A stretch of DNA of 64,000 nucleotides. Origin: Streptomyces sp. NBS 14/10 (GTDB lineage Bacteria > Actinomycetota > Actinomycetes > Streptomycetales > Streptomycetaceae). The first letter of the stretch is position 1, and each line of letters starts with the position of its first letter. The notes below the pieces were generated by a model. It was not told the DNA's origin. It worked only from the letters and a program-made list of their open reading frames with translations, and did no database searches. The DNA lies in assembly GCF_002224125.1 (NCBI RefSeq), contig NZ_NCSM01000058.1:1-64000 (forward strand), in the 5' to 3' direction. Positions 1 through 9,505 of this stretch are shown in pieces. The translations under genes and the position numbers were made by a program.

Positions 1-1022
<1,022 letters not shown>

Positions 1023-1313
1023 GGGCTGACAGCGAGCCACCCGCCCCCGGACCCCTGACCGTTTCAGAGCCCACCGGGCCTCCGTCTCACCGGTTGCACC
1101 GGATACGGGGGCCCGCCAATTCGTATGGCATCTTCGTGCCATGGGTCTGGGGCGCGAAGCCCACGTGACAGACCATGGAGGCGGTGATTCCGCACCGTTG
1201 GCATCACCGGTGAACTTGGTCTCCCCCGCGTAACGGGGGCGGGGGAGGCCAATTTCCCGTGCCCGAATCGGCGTCGATCCGGCCTGAGGCATGCCCGAGC
1301 GGGCATCGCCTCT

Positions 1314-2225
1314 TCACCTCTTCATCGTGCGCCCCAGGAACCCCAGGACCGTCTCCGCGTAGACCTCCGGATGGGTCTTGACGCCCTGCAGATGCTCGGT
1401 GTCCGGCAGCGTGTGCACCTCCGCCAGCGGATACCGCTCCGCCAGCGCCCGCACCCCGTCCGCCGGAATCATCGTGTCGCTCTCGCCGGCCAGAAAGAGC
1501 ATCGGCGTGCTCTCGTACGCCCCCGTGGCCGCGGGCGGCCACTGCACCCGCAGCATCGCCACCGCCGCCGTCGAGGCGACCTTCTCCAGGGCCTTCCGGG
1601 ACGGCCCCTTCCGCAGCGGGCCGGGGATCGGCAGCCCGTCGGCCGCGAGGAAGTTACGGAACAGCGGCCGCAGTTCCAGCGCCGGGCCGCTGTCAAAGAC
1701 GACCGCGTCGACCGGGCGCTCCCCGTCCCGCCTGAGCATGTAGAAGGAGGGGAAGGCGGAGATGGAGAACCCGTAGACCGCGATCCGCGCCGAGGCGTAC
1801 TCCGCCATGCCGCGCACATGCTTGACCACCGCGACCACATCGTCGGTGTGCCGGTCGCTCATGCCCCAGCAGGCCCGGTCCGCGCTGCTCTTGCCGTGGT
1901 TGCGGTGGTCGAACATCGCGACCGTATAGCCCGCCTCGTGGAGCATCTTGGCGTGCGCGAGGCTCGCGGACTTGCTCAGGCCCAGACCGTGCCCGAGCAC
2001 CACCACCCGGTCCGGGTCGCCCGCGCACAGCCACACATGCAGCCGACGCCCTCCGCCGCCCAGCGGCACGGTGATGTCGGTGCTGGTCAGCCCCAGGTCG
2101 GCGGGGATCTTGTGGTACGGCCTGCGGGGCGGGTGGTAGATGAAGTACGAGAGGAAGGCGCCGTACAGCGGAGCCACCGGGAGGGCCAGCGCCGAGGCCG
2201 CCTTCGCCGAGAATCCGGTCGCCAT
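1314..2225 (-). CDS. Alpha/beta hydrolase
   Basis: About 303 residues with an alpha/beta-hydrolase fold: an HGLGLSKS oxyanion-type turn, the FDHRNHGKS segment, a nucleophile elbow GFSIS (Gly replaced by Ser at the last position), a probable acid in GESDTMIP and a probable catalytic His in DTEHLQG. Substrate is not predictable; esterases, lipases and bromoperoxidase-like hydrolases share this layout. I chose the ATG at 2225, not the in-frame ATG at 2240, because a GGGGG ribosome-binding stretch lies 8 nt before the former and none before the latter. It is divergent from the PPTase gene, with a 180-bp shared upstream region. Confidence 0.85.
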   Translation of the reverse strand: MATGFSAKAASALALPVAPLYGAFLSYFIYHPPRRPYHKIPADLGLTSTDITVPLGGGGRRLHVWLCAGDPDRVVVLGHGLGLSKSASLAHAKMLHEAGYTVAMFDHRNHGKSSADRACWGMSDRHTDDVVAVVKHVRGMAEYASARIAVYGFSISAFPSFYMLRRDGERPVDAVVFDSGPALELRPLFRNFLAADGLPIPGPLRKGPSRKALEKVASTAAVAMLRVQWPPAATGAYESTPMLFLAGESDTMIPADGVRALAERYPLAEVHTLPDTEHLQGVKTHPEVYAETVLGFLGRTMKR

Positions 2226-2405
2226 GTCGCAAACCCCCATTACGGAAAGTGCACGGTCTGTGCTTGATCGTAGTGGTGCGGACGGGTGACCATACCAGCC
2301 GGTAGGGGAACGTGTCCTAAGTCACCGAGGGTCGCCCGTGCGGCAACGCCGCCCCGGGGCAAGGATGTTGAGTCAAACTCAGCGCTGCGGGAGGAGAGCG
2401 GAATC

Positions 2406-3230
2406 GTGTCGTACAGCAGTCCGGCGGATCCGGTCGTCGACACGGCGGACGAGACGGCGGACGGGACGAACGGATGGGGCCCGGTCCGCGCCCTGCCCGG
2501 CCCCGAGGACCGGCCCTCCGGCGCCGAAGTGGCCGTATGGCTGCTGCGGATCCCGCCGTCCGCCGCTGCCGCCGCCGCGCGCGCCGGGATGCTGGACGCC
2601 CGCGAGAGCGAGCGGGCCGCCAGGTTCACGACCGACATCCTGCGGGAGCGCTATGTCGCCTCCCATGTGGGCCTGCGCGTCCTCCTCGGCGCGTATCTCG
2701 GTATCGACCCCGCCGAGGTGGAGCTGATCCGCGAGCTGTGCGGCATGCCGGACTGCGACAAGCCGCACGGCCGCCCCGCCGTGGCGGGCGAGCCCGGGCT
2801 GCGGTTCTCCCTGTCGCACGCCGAGGACGCCGCGATGTACGCCTTCGCCGACGCGCCCGTCGGCGCCGACATCGAGGCCAGGAACGCGCGGCGGGGCGGC
2901 AAAGTGCTGGCCGGGCTGATCCGGCAGCTCCACGCCGATGAGCGGACGGCGATCGAGGCGCTGCCCGAGGCGCTGCACGAGGAGGCGTTCCTCAGCTGCT
3001 GGGTGCGTAAGGAGGCATACCTCAAGGGCATCGGCACCGGCCTGCCCGGCGGTCTGCGCACCCACCACGTCGGCCTCGCCGACCACCTCGCCCCGCCCGA
3101 CTCCGCCACCCCGCCCGGCTGGTCACTCGCCGACGTACCCGCCCCGCCCGGTTACGCCGCCGCGGTCGCGCTGCGCAGCACCGACGGCACGGCGGCTGTG
3201 CGGCCGTCGGTGAGCGCGCTACTTCTGTAG
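2406..3230 (+). CDS. 4'-phosphopantetheinyl transferase, Sfp type
   Basis: A 274-residue protein of the Sfp superfamily. It carries the hallmark GADIEA (Mg/CoA-binding Asp and Glu) and WVRKEAYLKGIG (the W-x-x-KEA motif). The family moves phosphopantetheine from CoA to the Ser of ACP and PCP domains, turning on polyketide and nonribosomal peptide carriers. The start is the GTG at 2406, which has a GGGAGGAGAG ribosome-binding site about 9 nt upstream; the frame is also open further 5'. It lies 18 kb from the NRPS cluster, yet is the only PPTase in the window, so it is a good candidate to activate the four PCPs and the ACP there (inference). It converges on the response regulator with a 10-bp gap. 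Confidence 0.92.
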   Translation: MSYSSPADPVVDTADETADGTNGWGPVRALPGPEDRPSGAEVAVWLLRIPPSAAAAAARAGMLDARESERAARFTTDILRERYVASHVGLRVLLGAYLGIDPAEVELIRELCGMPDCDKPHGRPAVAGEPGLRFSLSHAEDAAMYAFADAPVGADIEARNARRGGKVLAGLIRQLHADERTAIEALPEALHEEAFLSCWVRKEAYLKGIGTGLPGGLRTHHVGLADHLAPPDSATPPGWSLADVPAPPGYAAAVALRSTDGTAAVRPSVSALLL

Positions 3231-3240
3231 TGCGTCGGCG

Positions 3241-3888
3241 TCACTTCATATACGCCAGAACGGCGAGGACCCGCCGGTTGTCGTCGTCCGAGACCGGCAG
3301 GTCCAGCTTGGCGAAGATATTGGATGTGTGCTTGATGACGGCCCGTTCGGTGATGACCAGCCGCTCGGCGATCGCGGCGTTGGACCGGCCCTCGGCCATG
3401 ATGCTGAGGACTTCGCGCTCCCGGGCGGTCAGCCGGGCCAGCGGGTCGGCGGCGGAGGACGTGGTGCTGGCGAAGAGGCGGGCGATGACGTCGGGGTCCA
3501 TGGCGGTGCCCCCGGCGGCCACCCGGCGGACCGCGTCGACGAACTCGTCCGGGTCGAACACCCGGTCCTTGAGCAGATAACCGATGCCGCCGGTCCCGTC
3601 GGCCAGCAGCTCCTTGGCGTACAGCTGCTCCACGTACTGGGACAGGACCAGCACCGGGAGGCCGGGGATCTGGCGGCGGGCCTCCAAAGCGGCCTGCAGG
3701 CCCTCGTCGGTGAACGTCGGGGGGAGTCGTACATCGACGACTGCCACGTCCGGACGTTTCTCGACGAGGGCCTGCAGGAGGTCGGGGCCGGTGTCCACAG
3801 CGGCGACGATTTCGAAGTCGTATGCCTCCAGAAGCCTGACTAATCCGTCCCTCAGGAGGAAGAGGTCTTCGGCGAGGACAACACGCAC
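3241..3888 (-). CDS. Response regulator, NarL/LuxR type
   Basis: 215 residues: an N-terminal receiver domain (acidic pocket in VLAEDLF, phospho-acceptor Asp in VAVVDVRLPP, conserved Lys in YLLKDRV) and a C-terminal LuxR helix-turn-helix (LTAREREVLSIMAEGRSNAAIAERL split by the usual GRSN turn). It should be phosphorylated by the histidine kinase encoded just upstream: the kinase stop (3852) lies 37 bp inside this gene, so translation is probably coupled. Codon 16 (3841-3843) is TTA, the rare leucine codon read by bldA tRNA in Streptomyces, which suggests developmental control. Targets are unknown; the next genes are the PPTase and a secreted serine hydrolase. Confidence 0.93.
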   Translation of the reverse strand: MRVVLAEDLFLLRDGLVRLLEAYDFEIVAAVDTGPDLLQALVEKRPDVAVVDVRLPPTFTDEGLQAALEARRQIPGLPVLVLSQYVEQLYAKELLADGTGGIGYLLKDRVFDPDEFVDAVRRVAAGGTAMDPDVIARLFASTTSSAADPLARLTAREREVLSIMAEGRSNAAIAERLVITERAVIKHTSNIFAKLDLPVSDDDNRRVLAVLAYMK

Positions 3889-5168
3889 GGCAGCTCCATG
3901 GTCAGTGTCGTCGGACCGCCCTGGGGGCTGGTCACGGCAAGGACACCGTCGAAAGTAGCAAGCCGGCGCTCCATTCCGCGCAGTCCCGTGCCACGGGAGG
4001 GGTCCGCGCCGCCGATCCCGTCGTCGGTGACCTGGCCGCGCAGCCGGCCCGTCTCGTACCAGAGGTCGACCGTGACCCGCTGGGCCTCGCCGTGCTTGGC
4101 GGCGTTGGTCAGGGCCTCGGAGATCGCGAAGTACATGGCGGACTCGACGGGGGCCTCGGGGCGGCCCGGCAGCTCGGCGTTGACCTCGACCTCCAGGGGG
4201 CTGTCCATGCCCAGGGCGCGGACGGCGTCGGCCAGGCCGCGGTCGGCGAGCACCGGCGGGTGGATGCCGCGGACCAGGTCGCGCAGCTCGTTGAGGGCGG
4301 TGGCGGAGGCCTGGCGGGTGTCGGCGAGGATGGCGCGGGCCGCCTCCGGGTCCTTGGCGAGCAGCCGCTCGGCCACGCCCAGGTTCATGCCCATCGCGAC
4401 CAGCCGGGCCTGGGCGCCGTCGTGCAGATCGCGCTCGATACGGCGCAGCTCGGCGGCCGAGGTGTTGACGGCGTCGCTGCGGGTCTCGGTGAGGTGGCGC
4501 ACCTGGCGGGACATCTCGGTGGGGGCGAGCAGCGACTTGGCGAACTGGGCGTGCACCCGGAGCAGGTGCGGGCCCGCGGCCAGACCGGCCAGCGCGATGG
4601 GGACGCCGAGGGCGGCGGCCATCAGGGCGGAGCCGTCACTGGTCACCTTGATCATCGCGTACCAGTTGTTGCCACCCGCGTCGGCGATGTCCTCCCAGAT
4701 CAGGGGCATGATCAGGCCGAAGACGCCATACCCGACCAGCGCCAGCGGCAGCAGCGCGATCACCAGGCCGACCACCGGGTTGACCAGGGTCCAGGCCAGG
4801 TCCCGCCAGGTCGCCGGGTCGGTGAGGACCCACTGGTTGCGCTGCATTAAGCCCTTGAAGCCCGGCTCGGGAGCCGGCTGCGGCCGGTACGGGTCCTCGA
4901 TCTCGACCCCAGACCACTGACCGGAAAGCCGCCGGGTGATCGCCGTGGTCCCCCGCAGGGCCACCGCCAGGGCGGGCACCAGGAGCACCCCGAGGCCGAC
5001 ACCCAGCAGCGAGATCGCGGTCACCACCAGGCAGAAGAGCAGCACCTCCCACGGGGCGAGGGCGGCCAGCGCCAGCCCGCGGCCCATGGCGCGCACTCCA
5101 CGGACGGGCCAGGGGCCGCTGCCGCCGACCTGTCGTCCGCCGGTCCTCTCGTCCATCATGATGCTCAT
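3852..5168 (-). CDS. Sensor histidine kinase, HisKA_3 (NarX/DesK) type
   Basis: 438 residues. The N-terminal half has about four hydrophobic membrane segments (for example the stretch following GRGLALAALAPW and another before GVFGLIMPLIW). The dimerisation/phospho-acceptor helix reads RIERDLHDGAQARLVAMG, with His as acceptor, and is followed by an ATPase domain (N box SEALTNAAKHG, G box DDGIGGADPSRGTGLRGM). The start is the ATG at 5168, which has GAGGAGGGGG 7 nt upstream; a longer in-frame reading to 5246 lacks support. It overlaps the response-regulator gene by 37 bp and forms a two-gene operon with it. It contains a TTA codon at 4848-4850, as does its partner. The signal sensed cannot be inferred. 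Confidence 0.93.
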   Translation of the reverse strand: MSIMMDERTGGRQVGGSGPWPVRGVRAMGRGLALAALAPWEVLLFCLVVTAISLLGVGLGVLLVPALAVALRGTTAITRRLSGQWSGVEIEDPYRPQPAPEPGFKGLMQRNQWVLTDPATWRDLAWTLVNPVVGLVIALLPLALVGYGVFGLIMPLIWEDIADAGGNNWYAMIKVTSDGSALMAAALGVPIALAGLAAGPHLLRVHAQFAKSLLAPTEMSRQVRHLTETRSDAVNTSAAELRRIERDLHDGAQARLVAMGMNLGVAERLLAKDPEAARAILADTRQASATALNELRDLVRGIHPPVLADRGLADAVRALGMDSPLEVEVNAELPGRPEAPVESAMYFAISEALTNAAKHGEAQRVTVDLWYETGRLRGQVTDDGIGGADPSRGTGLRGMERRLATFDGVLAVTSPQGGPTTLTMELPCVLSSPKTSSS

Positions 5169-5382
5169 TTCGTAACCCCCTCCTCGGGACGGCCCTTCCG
5201 CCGCTGTGTGCCATTCAGTCTGCCCGTGGCGAGCCCTTGGGAGCACTGGACTCGGGTGGCGTTTCGGAGGGTGTAGTCAGGTCCCCCATAAGACGCCACA
5301 CAGGGCCATCGGCCTCCGCGCCCTCCTTGAGTTGACTTGTGGTCATACGACGCAAGCCCTCTGTGAGCGAAGGAGCCGGTAA

Positions 5383-7323
5383 ATGAGTACTCGACGCAGC
5401 GCTACCGCGGCGGTGTCCCTGCTGCTCGCCGTCCTCATGACCGTGCTGGCGACGGCCGCCTCGGCCTCCGCCACGCCGTCCGGCTCCCCGCGGCAGTCAC
5501 GCAGCCTTGAGGACGTGGTCGACGACCTCGTCAAGAAGCAGCTGGACGAGTACCGGATCCCCGGCGCCGCGGTGGTCGTGGTCTCCGGCGGACGGCAGGT
5601 GCTGGCCAAGGGGTACGGGGTGGCCGACATCGACCGCAACACCCGGGTGGACGCCCGCCGTACGGGTTTCTTCATGGGCTCGGACGCCAAGGTGTTCACC
5701 GCCATGGCGGTGCTCCAGCAGGTCGAGCGGAAGAAGCTGGACCTACGGGCCGACGTCAACCGGTATCTCACCCGCCACAAGGCCGGCTTCACCATCAAGG
5801 ACAGCTATCCGGGACGGCCCGTCACCGTACGGGACCTGCTGATGCACACCGCCGGGTTCGACAACAGCATCATCGGCCGCGCCACCGCCCACCCCGAGGA
5901 CGCCGAACGGCTCCGCGACAGCCTGGCCGAACACCAGCCGAAGCGGGTCCGCCCGCCGGGCAAGGTGTCCAGCTACGACAACTACGGCGTGGCGCTGGCC
6001 GGCTACCTGGTCGAACTGACCTCGGGCGAGCGCTTCGACGCGTACGTGGGCCGCCACATCCTCCAGCCGCTCGGCATGACCCGCACCTCCTTCGCCCAGC
6101 CGCACCCCGCCGCCATCGCCACCGACCGGGCCGGCGGCTACCGCCCCGACGGCAAGCGGCAGGTGCCCGCCGAGGGCCAGTACGGCGCCTGGACCCCGAC
6201 CGGCGCCGCGGCCGTCACCACCGCCACCGACATGGGGCGGCTGATGCTCGCCCAGCTCGCGGGCGGCAGCCTCGGCGGCCACCGGGTGCTCGGCGAGCGG
6301 CTGACCCGGGCCATGCAGCACCGCCAGTTCGGCAACGACCCACGGCTGCCCGGCATCGGCTACATCCTCGAGCAGCGTGATCGGGACGGCCACCGCATGC
6401 TCGTCAAGGACGGCGACATCCCCGGCTTCCACGACAACCTCGCGCTGCTGCCCGACCGGGACACCGGCGTGTACGTCGCGTACAACGGCGACGGCAAGGA
6501 CGGCAGCGCCTCCTGGGCCGGCCAGGAACTCGTCAACCACGTCGCCGACCACACCTTCGGCACCCCGCGCCGCGCCGCAACCGCCCGCATGGGCGAAACC
6601 GGCAAGTTCACCGGCTTCTACCGCTCCACCCGCACCAGCCACTCCGACCTCACCCGCGCCGCCGCGCTGACCAGCTCGGTCCAGGTCAGTGCGGGACCGG
6701 ACGCCACCCTCACCACCACCGGCCCGCTCAGCCGCGACCCGGGCGTCACCAAGCAGCACTGGGTGCGCATCGGCGACGGCCTCTTCCAGGAGAAGGACGG
6801 CCAGGAACGGCTCGCCTTCAAGGACGGCAAGCTCTTCCTCGCCTCCGACCCGACCGTCGCGTACGAGCGGCTGCCCTGGTACGAGTCCCCGGTCCTGCAC
6901 CAGCAGCTGCTGATCGGCTCCCTCGGCGTACTGCTGCTGTCCGTCACCGCCTGGACCATCGGCGCCCTCATCGGCCGCCGCCGTGGCTCCGCCACCGCTG
7001 CCCCGGCCGGCGCCCAACTGGCCCGCCTGCTCGCCTGGACCACCGGCGTCCTGCTCACCGTGGCCACCGCCTGCTTCGCCCTCCTGGTCGCCGACCCCAA
7101 CTCGCTCAACCAGACGGTCTTCCTCGGCGACTCGCCCATGCTCAAGCTGGTCCCGGTCCTGGTGAAGGCGGCGCTGGCCACCACGGCCGCGGTGCTGGTG
7201 TGCGCCGTGATCGCCTGGTGGCGCCGCTGGTGGGGCTGGGCGGCCCGGATCCACTACAGCGCGGTGGCGCTGTCCGCGGTGCTCTTCCTGGTGGTCGCGG
7301 GCAACTACCACCTGGTGGGCTGA
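5383..7323 (+). CDS. Secreted/membrane serine hydrolase, beta-lactamase class C family
   Basis: 646 residues. There is a signal peptide (hydrophobic residues 11-30, A-S-A cleavage region), then a class-C beta-lactamase/D-peptidase fold with S100-D-A-K103 (SxxK nucleophile and base) and Y198-D-N200 (YxN). After about residue 500 come three to four hydrophobic segments, so the enzyme domain is outside the cell and anchored by a C-terminal membrane domain. Relatives are D-Ala carboxypeptidases, esterases and penicillin-binding-like proteins; the substrate is not predictable. The start has a GAAGGAGCC ribosome-binding site. It is divergent from the two-component system, with a 214-bp gap, and might be its target (inference). 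Confidence 0.9.
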   Translation: MSTRRSATAAVSLLLAVLMTVLATAASASATPSGSPRQSRSLEDVVDDLVKKQLDEYRIPGAAVVVVSGGRQVLAKGYGVADIDRNTRVDARRTGFFMGSDAKVFTAMAVLQQVERKKLDLRADVNRYLTRHKAGFTIKDSYPGRPVTVRDLLMHTAGFDNSIIGRATAHPEDAERLRDSLAEHQPKRVRPPGKVSSYDNYGVALAGYLVELTSGERFDAYVGRHILQPLGMTRTSFAQPHPAAIATDRAGGYRPDGKRQVPAEGQYGAWTPTGAAAVTTATDMGRLMLAQLAGGSLGGHRVLGERLTRAMQHRQFGNDPRLPGIGYILEQRDRDGHRMLVKDGDIPGFHDNLALLPDRDTGVYVAYNGDGKDGSASWAGQELVNHVADHTFGTPRRAATARMGETGKFTGFYRSTRTSHSDLTRAAALTSSVQVSAGPDATLTTTGPLSRDPGVTKQHWVRIGDGLFQEKDGQERLAFKDGKLFLASDPTVAYERLPWYESPVLHQQLLIGSLGVLLLSVTAWTIGALIGRRRGSATAAPAGAQLARLLAWTTGVLLTVATACFALLVADPNSLNQTVFLGDSPMLKLVPVLVKAALATTAAVLVCAVIAWWRRWWGWAARIHYSAVALSAVLFLVVAGNYHLVG

Positions 7324-7354
7324 CGCCCGCTCGTCCCTGCGGCTACGGCCCGTC

Positions 7355-7381
7355 TGAGGCGCCGCGACATGCGACGCCTCA
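7355..7381. terminator. Weak hairpin after the serine hydrolase gene
   Basis: A 7-bp inverted repeat (TGAGGCG at 7355-7361, CGCCTCA at 7375-7381) with a 13-nt loop lies 31 nt after the hydrolase stop codon. It is followed by AAAGG rather than a T run, so it is only a possible terminator. Confidence 0.35.
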
Positions 7382-7510
7382 AAGGTGTGCGCGTCAAAGA
7401 GGTGCGCGAATCGTCAACATCTCTGCGCGGAATGACAAGGCCAGGCGCGGTCGCGCTCGGCACCCTGGATGCCGAAGCCCCGAACAACCCTTGATAAAGG
7501 GGACACATCC

Positions 7511-7714
7511 ATGAGCATCACAGCAAAGATCGCCGCGACTGTCGCGGGAAGCATCCTGGTCCTGGGCGCAGCGGTCGTTCCCGCCGCCGCGTCGTCGTCG
7601 GCGGCAGCCGACGCGGCCGCCGGAACGGCGGCCGGTCCGGTGCAGGGCGCCTGGCTCACCGGGCTGCCCGGCACGATAGCCAACGTGGCGGGCGACGTGA
7701 TTGCTTGCTGCTGA
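7511..7714 (+). CDS. Small secreted peptide ending in Cys-Cys
   Basis: 67 residues. A Sec-type signal peptide covers about residues 1-30 (Lys at 5, hydrophobic core, then PAAAS). The mature part is Ala-rich and then has GPVQGAWLTGLPGTIANVAG and the C-terminus DVIACC. The ATG at 7511 has AAAGGGGA about 9 nt upstream. I do not recognise the family and no modifying enzyme is adjacent. The neighbours are a secreted serine hydrolase (same strand) and a convergent cellulase. It could be a small exported structural or signalling peptide; a bacteriocin is possible but unsupported. The two terminal cysteines are its only striking feature. Confidence 0.6.
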   Translation: MSITAKIAATVAGSILVLGAAVVPAAASSSAAADAAAGTAAGPVQGAWLTGLPGTIANVAGDVIACC

Positions 7715-7816
7715 AGGCGCGTCGGGGATCCGGTGGGCGGCGTCCTTTCGGACGCTTGACGCGGACGGCGGTACCGGCACGCCTGCCGGTACCGCCTACC
7801 GCGTCAGGGCCGCCCG

Positions 7817-8899
7817 TCAGGGCCGGACGGGCTTGCCGCGTCCCCAGCCCCAGGCGAGCCGGTCGGCGCCGGACTGGTTGGTGGTGGCCAGCGAGGGCCG
7901 GGCGGGGTCGCCGGTCAGGGTCTGCAGGGTGTAGGTGTCGTCGGTACGCAGACCGGGCCAGTAGACGGAGCCCATCTTGAGCTCGCGGAAGGTGTCCGTG
8001 ACGGCCTGGACGTAGTTGATGAAGTTGTCGGACGGAGCCGGCTTGTTGTAGTTGAGGCCGGTGGTCATCGGGGCGCCGAACTCGTCCGCGACGGTCCGGT
8101 TGGCGCAGTTGCCTATGCGCACCTTGAGGTCGGCCACCCACTCGTCGTAGGTGGCGTAGCTCTTCCAGAACCCGTAGTGGTGCAGCGACAGGTACGTGCC
8201 GTCCAGGCGCGGGTCGGCGCAGACCGAGGTGACGTGGTCGTTGTAGCCGGCGCCGCTGACGAACACCCGGTTGCGCGGGACCGAGGGGTAGGTGGACAGC
8301 CACTTCGCGGCGATGTCGGCCCACTCGGTGTCCGTGTAACCGTGGGGCTCGTTCATCGGCTCGAAGTAGACCTGCTTGTCGTCCTTGTACGCGTCGACCA
8401 CGGTGTTCCACATGGGCCAGAAGGTGGCGGGGTCGTCGATGTAGCCGTCCTTGCGGGGGCCCGTACCCTCCCAGTAGGAGAGGATGATCTTGAAGCCCTT
8501 GTCCGAGGCCGCGTCGATGACCCCGCGGTACGACTTCCAGTAGGGGCCGTTGACCGTGTACGGGTTGATGGGCAGCCGGACGGTGTTGGCGCCGAGGTTC
8601 GCGCGGAACCCCGAGATGATCCGGCTCGCCTTGGCGTACGTCTGGTCGTAGCTGTCGGACGTCGACAGACCGGACAGCACGACCGGGTCGTCGGCGAAGT
8701 TGTCGCGGGGATCGGCCCAGTTCACGCCCCGGAACTGGGTGGTGTCTCCGCTGGGCGCGGCGGAGGCGGGGCTGCCGGCGAGGGTGGTGCCGGTGGCCGC
8801 GGCGACCAGGATCGCGACGAAGGCGGCGCGCAGCCGGGGGGTGAAGCGCGCTCTGGAGGGGCTGGCGGGACTGGCGGGGCTGACGGGGGATGTGCGCAT
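7817..8899 (-). CDS. Secreted cellulase, glycoside hydrolase family 5
   Basis: 360 residues with a signal peptide (basic N-terminus, hydrophobic segment, then ASAAPS). The GH5 catalytic glutamates are visible: the acid/base in EPMNEPHGY and the nucleophile in ADEFGAP. FRGVNW and the SLHHYGFW strand also match the family (endoglucanase/mannanase). No carbohydrate-binding module follows; the protein ends soon after the barrel. The start is the ATG at 8899, just before the twin Ser-Pro-rich leader; an upstream in-frame ATG at 8947 would put an unlikely leader before the signal peptide. A LacI-type palindrome lies 83 nt upstream. Convergent with the small secreted peptide gene. Confidence 0.88.
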   Translation of the reverse strand: MRTSPVSPASPASPSRARFTPRLRAAFVAILVAAATGTTLAGSPASAAPSGDTTQFRGVNWADPRDNFADDPVVLSGLSTSDSYDQTYAKASRIISGFRANLGANTVRLPINPYTVNGPYWKSYRGVIDAASDKGFKIILSYWEGTGPRKDGYIDDPATFWPMWNTVVDAYKDDKQVYFEPMNEPHGYTDTEWADIAAKWLSTYPSVPRNRVFVSGAGYNDHVTSVCADPRLDGTYLSLHHYGFWKSYATYDEWVADLKVRIGNCANRTVADEFGAPMTTGLNYNKPAPSDNFINYVQAVTDTFRELKMGSVYWPGLRTDDTYTLQTLTGDPARPSLATTNQSGADRLAWGWGRGKPVRP

Positions 8900-8981
8900 C
8901 GCTTGCTCTTTCGGGAGAGGCCGACTCAGCGCATGGCGGAGCTGCATGTCTGAGTAGCCGTCGGGGGATGTCGTACGGGCG

Positions 8982-8997
8982 ATGTTTACGCAAACAT
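8982..8997. promoter_or_regulatory. LacI-family-like operator upstream of the cellulase
   Basis: ATGTTT-ACGC-AAACAT is a 16-bp inverted repeat with perfect 6-bp arms, 83 nt before the cellulase start. Its form (TTTACGCAAA core) resembles operators of LacI-family sugar repressors, which commonly control cellulases. No LacI gene is in the window. Confidence 0.5.
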
Positions 8998-9158
8998 GGG
9001 GGGCGCCCGAATCGTGACACCCGGCACAGCGGCCGTCAAGGTTTCCGGCATGTGACCGCCGCGGTCACGGGCCGCGTCGGCGTACGGGCGCTCTGGTGCT
9101 ACTGGGCCTCTGCCGCCCTGCCGCCCTGCCGCCCTGCCGCTCCGGCGCTACTGGCGCT

Positions 9159-9352
9159 CTACTGGGCGAGGAACTGGACGACCTGCCGCGCCACGTCCTC
9201 CGGCTCGGCGTCAGGCGGCAGCGGGAGCGCGCCGCCGAGCTGCAGCATCGTGAACCCGTGGACCAGCGACCAGGCCGCCCACGCGGCGATCTGCGGGTCC
9301 CCGTCCGCCACGCGGTCGGCCAGGACCCCCGCGCCGCCCGGTCCGGGCTCAC
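9159..9352 (-). pseudogene. TetR regulator, C-terminal remnant
   Basis: Reading leftward from about 9352 gives a frame ending at the TAG at 9159-9161. It contains IAAWAAWSLVHGFTMLQL and EDVARQVVQFLAQ, which look like the C-terminal ligand-binding domain of TetR/AcrR regulators (WHG-type: AWSLVHG). There is no DNA-binding half: upstream the frame runs into unrelated sequence that, on the + strand, reads as the tail of another protein ending at 9440 (TPLVPWTFLQVVF). This looks like two gene ends joined by a deletion. The fragment is too short to be functional. Confidence 0.5.
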
Positions 9353-9436
9353 GATGGGTGGAAAGCCGGTCACACCGCTGGTCCCGTGGACGTTCCTTCA
9401 GGTGGTGTTCCTGGCGGCCCGCGTGGCCGCGGCGGT

Positions 9437-9505
9437 CTGAACCCTCAACCGGGGGCGGCCTGAGCCCTCAACTGGGGACCGGCTGAGCGGTCAACTGGGG
9501 TCCGG
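9437..9505. repeat. Three tandem 23-bp imperfect repeats
   Basis: Units at 9437-9459, 9460-9482 and 9483-9505 share the form CTGA-N4-TCAAC-N-GGGG-N-C-GG. The third unit contains the stop codon of the gene that ends at 9491. Probably slippage-derived. Confidence 0.6.

Noticed and set aside
9065..9373. 102-residue minus-strand frame over the TetR remnant
   Set aside because: Wrong frame; Arg/Ser-rich shadow. The adjacent frame gives the recognisable TetR C-terminus.
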